From Ophioderma brevispina (taxonomy: Eukaryota; Echinodermata; Ophiuroidea; Amphilepidida; Ophiodermatidae), in NCBI GenBank assembly GCA_023653785.1, contig JAMKCH010010214.1, forward strand, positions 1 through 64,000: a DNA stretch of 64,000 bases, read 5' to 3'. Below are positions 57,880-64,000 of the stretch, in pieces (within the stretch, counting starts at the first letter, position 1; every line of letters begins with the position of its first letter). Made by a program: the position numbers and the translations under genes. Below the pieces are notes generated by a model that searched no databases, was not told the origin of the DNA, and was given only the letters and a program-made list of their open reading frames with translations.

Positions 57880-58505
57880 AAATTGCAGGATGATGAGAAC
57901 TTTGTCGAATTTGAGGAGTTAAGAGAAAAAAGATTGTGGATATGACAGGAACTATGGGTTATCACACGCATACATGGGGAGTATGTTTGAGAAAAAGTTA
58001 AACACAAAATTATACGGGATGAAATATTGACATTTACTAAAAATGGGAACTACATAAGCCACAGGATATGGAGAAAAGTATGAGAACTTGGGTTATGAAA
58101 AAGTTCAGAATTCGGATTTTTGACTCGATGGGGTGAGGCGTCAACTACAGGATGACGGAAACTGTACTGGCGTTTGAGGCGTTAGTGAGGAAACACTTCA
58201 GATATGGAAAGCTGGGACACGGCATAAAAAAAAATTGTTGGTAAAAAATCTCGGTTGGGGGGGGGTGAGAAAAAAATGGTCATAGCACATATTATATTGC
58301 ACTTTGGTGTGCATTTTGTGTGTGGTGGAAACTAGGTTAGGACAATGGAGTAGTTTTGAGAAAAAAAAACAATTAAAAAGTTATACGATGAGATATTGAC
58401 TTTTTATTATAGAAAATGAGCTTCAGGATATATGGAGCCTAACGAAACCTTGAGTTATTTAAAAGGTTTGAATCCGAATATTTTGGACTCGAGGAAGGTC
58501 CTTAC
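57880..58505 (+). repeat. Diverged tandem duplication (two units)
   Basis: Blocks recur in order: GGATGATGAGAACTTTGTCG with GGATGACGGAAACTGTACTG, AAAATTATACGGGATGAAAT with AAAAGTTATACGATGAGATA, and TTCGGATTTTTGACTCGATG with CCGAATATTTTGGACTCGAG. The offset varies from about 270 to 370 bp, so units have gained or lost sequence. Confidence 0.65.
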
Positions 58506-59984
58506 CATTAAGAATATGGGTTTACGGTGATTATTTACCTTTCATACAGGTAACATGTAATACTGGAACTGTCCGTGAATCCATGGTATCCTTTTTCCAT
58601 TCCTCAAGATTACATGGTTTTAGCACCAGGCCTATATGCATCTAGAAATGTGACCAGTGCCAACATTTTTGTTAATCACTGAGAGGATGTAGAATATGCA
58701 CCAATGTCCAACATGTTTGTTACCCTCACAATCTTTGTGGGCTACTTTATGTTTACACTGGTGTGGTTGTGTGGTGGTATAGTGTGTCACCACATCTCAC
58801 GATCGTTTCTTTTTTTGAGTGATCCTTCTGTTACATGCATCGCGTGGTCCCCCTTCACTAAGTATTTTTAATTGGTAAGTGACTTACATCCCATCCCAGG
58901 ACAACTGACCCCTACTTACATGAATGGAATAATAGGAAGGCCCCCTTATTGTCCCTGCCTAAACGAGTTCGAACGGGGCTATAAAATGATCAGCGTCTCG
59001 TACCTTTTCGCCGTCGTGAGAAAATGTTAAACCCATTTGTATATGGATTATCTGGCGTTTCGTAGGGCGACAATATTAACTTGGTGAAAGAAGCGCGGGT
59101 TGATGAGTCTCGACATGATTAGATTTTGGGGCTTAAAATAGATAAGTATCTAATATTGCCATAATTTATGACAATTATCCTGCAAGGCTTGTTAACAAGT
59201 TTTCTGGAGTTATTCCGTAAGGCGTATATGATGTACCTTGGTGTTAGTAAGCGGCTGAAGAGTTCTCGACCTGATTAGAATTTTGGGCGTATTTTGGGCA
59301 AATTGATATCAAGGAGTCTAATGTCCCCCGCCCAAGCCGAACGAGTCGGAACGGGACTATAAAGGAGCAGCGGTCCGTCCTTCCGTTCGGCCGTTTTTCG
59401 TTTCGTTCCGTTCCGTCCGTCCGTCTGTGATCAAAAGGTTAACCCATGTTGTAGACATTTAGCTGGAGTTCCGGTAGGCGACAATGATGTAACTTGTGGG
59501 GGTGGAAAGAAGCGGTTGATGAGTTCTCGATCTGATTAGATTTTGGCGTACAATAGGTTAATTGATATGCTAATTTGCATGACTTTAGAAATCTTCCCTG
59601 CAAGGCCTGTGTACAAGTTTCTGGAGTCCCGGTATGGCCTATAATGATGTAACTGGTGGAAGGAATCGGGCCTGAAGTTCTCAACCTGATTAATTTTGGG
59701 CGTATTTCGGGCAAATTGAGTATGCAAATGACTAATTGAAATATGCAACAAATCAGCGTAATTGCCCATTTTTTGAAACGGTACATCGGATACTAAAATT
59801 CCAGCACTGCTGATAAGCCTAATCCTGGGCACATCTTTGTTTTTTTGGCAATTTTGAAAGTAAATTGATCTAATACGGCTTTGGTCTGCAAATGAGCTAA
59901 TTAATATTCATATTTTGCGGTATCTCTGAAATGGTATGAGGTCTGCATAGGCCCAATTCCTTTGGCTACTGAGACTACGATACC

Positions 59985-60530
59985 ATGGGGGGTGGGATGT
60001 TGTTGTTTGTTGGGAGTTGTGGGTTGTTGTGGAGGGGGTAATGTGTGTTGCGGGTGTTGGAGAGGATGGGGTGTTGCATGTTTGTTTTGTTGGAAAGGGG
60101 TGGTGAGAGGGGGTGTTACGGGGTGTTGGGGAGTAGGGGTGGGAGTGTTAAAGGGGTTGTTTTGGGGCGGGGGGGTGACGGGGTTAGGTGATGGGAGCGG
60201 GGAGGGAGTGCGTGTTTGTGTGGTTTGGGGAAGAGGGAGGCGTGTTACGGAGTATTGGGGTGGGTGGGGTGTTGCATGGTGGGAGTGCTGATGGGTGTTA
60301 AGAATGGGGGATAGGTGTGGTTGCCTAGGGTGGGGTGTTGCTATGATGGTGGTTTTGCCAGGTTGGTGTTCAGACTCCGTTTTTGGAAGGGTGGGTTTTT
60401 GGGGATGGTGTGTGTGTGGGGGATTGTGGGTTGTTGGGGCGGGGGATGGGGTTGCGGGGTGTTGGGGGGGATGGGTGTTGAGGGGTGTTGGGTAGGGGTT
60501 GGGTTTTGCTGGTGTGGGTGTGTAGTTGCA
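59985..60530 (+). repeat. G-rich minisatellite core, copy 2
   Basis: G/T-dominated units built on GGGTGTTGGGG. Frames through it on both strands are by-products. G-quadruplex folding is plausible. Confidence 0.85.
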
Positions 60531-60837
60531 TTTATCGGCATATTAGTTTGGTCGAGACATTCGATCGGGGACCTAGTTACGCATCGCTAACTCGAGTTTG
60601 CCTTTTAATATGCAAAAAATCGCTCTATTGCCATATTTTTTGACACTGTACATTGGATCTCAAAATTTCCTGCCTGCATGAAAGCCTAGCGGGGCCCACT
60701 TTTTTGCAAATTTGAACTAGTGATATGTGGCTTAGTTATGCAATGAGCGAATTAAATATGCGATACGTGCCTGTATCTCTGAACGGTAGGGTCGGCTAGG
60801 CCAAATTCCTTCTCTACCTGAGACTACTAGCCATAGT

Positions 60838-61170
60838 AGGGTGGGGTGTTGGTGAGGGTTTTGGTATTTGGGGTGTTTGGTGAGGGGTGGTGTGGCAGGT
60901 GTTGGGGAGGTGGGTGGGGTGTTGGCATGGTGTTTAGGTGAGGGGTTTTGCGGGGTGCGCTGGGAAGGGTGAAAGTGTTGTAGCGGTGTGATGTTGGGGA
61001 GGGTTGTTGTGTAGTGGATGCTGTGCGGGGTATGTGGAAGGGGGAACCCGTGGTTACTGGGTATGGGTGTGGTGGGGGTTGCGGGGTTTGGGGGTTGCGG
61101 AGGGGGGTTGGGGTGTGTGTTCAGAGTGGTTGAGAAGGGGTGGGGTGTTGGGAGGGGTGGGTGTTGTAGT
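60838..61170 (+). repeat. G-rich minisatellite core, copy 3
   Basis: Same composition as the cores at 34697 and 59985 (GGGTGTTGGTGAGGG-like units). Confidence 0.85.
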
Positions 61171-61255
61171 TGCCCATTTATCGCCTGATTAGTGATTCGC
61201 GACACTATTCGGCGGACATATGTACCATCGCTAAATACGAGTTCGCCTTGTGTAA

Positions 61256-62100
61256 CATATGAATATCAGCCTTATAATGGTTTTATTTTTGTTGTTGCAG
61301 CATTCTAATCAGTAAATTTTAAGACAAGTTTGTGTTGTCCCTTATATGTTTCTGATATGAAAACCTTTTAAACAATAAACTTACTCATCAACCACCAATA
61401 TGTATTCATTAACGGTTGTTTATATTAAAATATGCATATGTGATGTTTCCACTTTCATCAAAACTTGAAAATTTGAATATACAGCAAAATTAAAAGTGAC
61501 AGGTGTAGAACATTTATTTTTAATGAACTTACAAAAATGGTTTATTATATGACCCATGTGTCTTGAACTAAAGCATTTATAATTAAATTGCGGATCCACA
61601 TTCTTTAATTAGCCCTAACCATAGGGTTACTTAAATTTTTCGTTAGGCCTTTAATGTGACCTTTCTGATCAAAATCAGAAAACCTTTGTTTTAATAATTT
61701 CCTAAGTTAGAAATGACCCATTCATAAGTGAAGATCAAGCTTCTTGGTGGCAACTGGCAGCAAAAGATGGCAATTGCCATGCTCAAACATTCACCCTTCC
61801 CCAAAACTCAGTGTTTCCTAGACCATGGTTGTCGCAAATAGCAATCTCTATCCTCTGGGTATAAAAGACACTTCTAGAGCACTCATTTGCATCAAGAAAA
61901 GCTTTGCCATATTTGTGTAGTTGTTTGTCAGCTGTTACAACCTGAGTGTTCAGGGATATGATCAAACATGTTCATCGAAGTAATTTGACATTATAGTGAA
62001 AAATATTTAAAACTGTGCATTTTAACCCCTGTGTGTTGACCGTTGACCTATGTGTGTGACCAGGCCAGGGTCCGTATTGACCAAATTTGCAGCCTATGGG
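61256..62100. other. Non-coding DNA, nothing recognised
   Basis: AT-rich sequence with no supported exon. Confidence 0.4.
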
Positions 62101-62119
62101 CATTTTCTATCTATGCAAA

Positions 62120-62944
62120 TTTACCTCTAGATAACCTTTGACCTTTTGGGTCACTCCGCACCCTGCAAACAAGGTCAGACTGTTCCCCCTACCTTCATGC
62201 AATATCACCCAGTATCGAAAACCATAGCTGGACGACGACAGATCTTTTTATATCCCCTGGCTTGAAAATGGCATAAGGGGGATTATGCTATCATATCCAA
62301 GGCTTGTGGCGTCTGCCGTCGCGGTGTCTGCTCCTCGGCGTCCAACCAATCTGTGACGCGATAACATGGAGACCCAAAGGTTTATGGTGATGTAACGTGG
62401 GGGGTGGGATTGGACTGCCTCCCTTCCTCTGATAGATTATGGGCGTGGCATATGTTAATTAGGTACCTAATTACATGCCTACGAATGATTATTCTTGGGT
62501 TATTTTCAACACAATCTTGTGAACGCGATAACATGAGCCTAATGGTATGGGATGTAACTTGGGTGGTGGGATCGGACTGCATGCCCTTTCATCTGCTTAA
62601 ATTATGGGCTGGCATATTCGAATTAGGTACCTAATTGCATATTAATGAGCTAATGTGTGGTAATTTTTTACCAACGCTTGTACAAACTATGCTGAAGATA
62701 ACTAATCCGATTTTGATGAAACTTGTGGGAGGGTGGGGTGAATCATTTACTCCTCCCTCGGCTCGCAGGTGATTAGCTTTGTACCGCATAAAGCTAATTA
62801 AAATAGCTAATTTTTGCATTATTATGGCTAAATTTGGGGTATTTTCACCCAAGAAAAATTTGTGAACAAACTACTGAAGATCCAGTAAGTCCTGAATTTT
62901 TGATGAAACTTGATGAAGGGTGGGGAATCATGTCTCTCGCACTG
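62120..62944 (+). repeat. Dispersed element with internal duplications
   Basis: CCCCTGGCTTGAAAATGGC at 62256 is inverted near 19655. GACGCGATAACATGGAGACC (62354) and GAACGCGATAACATGAGCCT (62521) start two repeats of about 165 bp, each with a GGTGGGATTGGACTGC/GGTGGGATCGGACTGC block and AATTAGGTACCTAATT. Two further TTTTGATGAAACTTG blocks follow at 62711 and 62898. Confidence 0.6.
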
Positions 62945-63875
62945 ATTAGGTTTGAAGGTGGGTTGTCCGGGTTATAGGGGGTGGTTTGTCTGGTTTAAGG
63001 GGGATTGTCCGAGTTTAAGGGGGTTTGTTGGTTTAAGGGATTGTTGGGGTTTAAGTGGGTTGTCTGGGACTTCACGGGATTGGTTTGGGTTTAAGGTGGT
63101 TGTCCGGGTTTAAGGGGTTGCTCCGGGTTTAAAGGGGTTGGCCGGGTTTAGAGGGGGTTGATTGGGCTTAGGGGGCTTGTTGTGGGTTTAAGTGGGTTGC
63201 ACTAGTTTACGGGGTTGGTCCGGTTTAAAGGGGGGTTGTCCAGTTTAAGGGGGGTTTCCGAGCTTTAAGTGTGTTGTGGTTTAAGGGGGATTGTTGGGTT
63301 TACGGTGTTGTTCCTGGGTTATTTTAAAGGGCGGTTGTCCGGGTGTAGGGGGTTGTCTGGACTTAAGGGGGATTGATTGGGGTTTCAAGGTGGTGTCGGG
63401 TTTAAAAAATGGTTTGTCCGGTTCTATAAAGGGAGGAGGGGTGTCCGGTTTAAGGGGGGGGGGGTGTCCTGGGCTTAAGGGGCGTTTGGTTGTGGTTTAC
63501 GGTGGGTTGCACGAGTTTTTAAGGGGGTTGTCCAGTTAAGGGGGGTTGTCCAATGTTTAAAAGGGGGTTGTCCGGTTTAAGGGGGTGTTGGTTCCAGCTT
63601 TAAGGGGTTGTTTGGTTTAAGGGGAGTTTTTGGGTTAGTGGGTTGTCTGGAATTTGAAGTGGTTGGTCCGGTTTCAGGGGGTTGTCTGGCTATTAATAGG
63701 GTGATTGTTGGGGTGTAAGGTGGGTTGTCCGGTTTTAAAGGGGTTTTCCGGGGTTAAGGGGTTGTCTGGGCTTAAGGGGGCTCGTTGTGGTTTAAGGGGG
63801 GCTGGGTGGGGTTTAAGGGGTTTTTAGGGTTTAAGGGGGTTGTTGGGTTTACGGGATTGGGGTTTCAGGGGGTAT
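62945..63875 (+). repeat. GGTTTAAGGGGGTTGTCCG minisatellite, about 40 units
   Basis: A run of 18-26 bp units with consensus near GGTTTAAGGGGGTTGTCCG, heavily mutated between units. All long frames through it are by-products. The strand asymmetry (G-rich plus strand) resembles telomeric DNA but the unit is not TTAGGG. Confidence 0.9.
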
Positions 63876-63889
63876 ATTTGCAGCGATAT

Positions 63890-63965
63890 TTAAAAAGTTG
63901 AAACCGCTCCCGCCAGGGGGTTTAGCGGTTCGAGAACCGCGACCGTGTATTTTTTAGTAGTAGTA
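63890..63965 (+). mobile_element. Possible element terminus with hairpin
   Basis: GCGGTTC-GA-GAACCGC hairpin followed by GACCGTGTATTTTTTA. It resembles the GGTCC-GA-GGACC hairpin and TGTATTTTTT at 9871-9893, so the 62-64 kb repeat block may be one element ending here. Confidence 0.4.
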
Positions 63966-64000
63966 CTACATGGTAATAAGAGTATTGGGGTTCGTGCATG

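Larger units (their letters stand above)
58960..61255 (+). mobile_element. Repeat element with G-rich cores, copies 2 and 3
   Basis: The left part carries CGAGTTCGAACGGGGCTATA at 58968 and GAACGAGTCGGAACGGGACT at 59338, then AAAATGTTAAACC or AAAAGGTTAACCC blocks. Two G-rich cores follow (59985-60530 and 60838-61170). Each core is preceded by a TAGGCCMAATTCC block and followed by TTGCATTTATCGGCATATTA or TTGCCCATTTATCGCCTGAT and an ATTCGGCGGACATA-like block. Same layout as 34195-35290. Confidence 0.7.

Noticed and set aside
62945..63875. Telomere or interstitial telomeric repeat
   Set aside because: The unit is about 20 bp and contains TTTAAGGGGG and TTGTCCG, not TTAGGG. The array lies inside repeat-rich DNA.

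Overview
This window looks like gene-poor, AT-rich nuclear DNA from an animal, most likely a marine invertebrate. The evidence is spliced coding exons with GT/AG borders and consistent phases, tRNA-derived SINEs with polymerase III box A and box B, degraded non-LTR retrotransposons, many short inverted-repeat elements (MITEs), and minisatellites. I see no operons, Shine-Dalgarno sites or bacterial genes. The phylum cannot be fixed from this sequence; an echinoderm, hemichordate or mollusc would all fit the repeat style, and that is inference only.

Two genes can be supported. The first lies on the minus strand between 22588 and 14358. I assembled it from five short exons (22588-22530, 20697-20610, 16381-16249, 14623-14462, 14389-14358) whose donors, acceptors and reading phases all agree. 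It encodes a complete 157-residue protein from ATG to TAA that I do not recognise. The second is on the plus strand. A large exon begins at a splice acceptor (50643), has its start codon at 51052 and ends at a strong GTAAGT donor after 52326. It encodes 425 residues of a Ser/Pro-rich, probably phosphorylated and disordered N-terminal region. Its upstream non-coding exon(s) and downstream coding exons were not found, so much of 52.3-64 kb is probably its next intron. A possible third gene is one open exon at 11934 on the plus strand.

Layout: 1-9 kb, AT-rich DNA with scattered MITEs. 9.2-11.8 kb, a 933-bp direct duplication with equal-length copies, one carrying a 172-bp MITE. 12-14.2 kb, a candidate exon and three inverted-repeat elements. 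14.3-22.6 kb, the five-exon gene, with repeats in its introns including a seven-unit array rich in nuclear-receptor-like half sites. 23-25.9 kb, dispersed repeats. 25.9-31.7 kb, a diverged tandem duplication of about 2.1 kb, its second copy broken by a LINE 3' end. 31.8-34 kb, a hAT-like MITE and a dead endonuclease/reverse transcriptase retrotransposon. 34.2-35.3 kb, a G-rich minisatellite element. 35.7-49 kb, TIR elements, SINEs, a complex short-motif satellite and two promoter-like islands. 50.6-52.3 kb, the Ser/Pro-rich gene exon. 54.5-55.9 kb, a recent duplication with a poly(A) retroposon. 59-63.9 kb, two more G-rich minisatellite cores, a further repeat family and a long TTTAAGGGGG minisatellite.

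The genes show no evident functional link to one another. The strongest biology is the reconstructed small gene and the record of recent mobile-element activity that the duplicated segments preserve.
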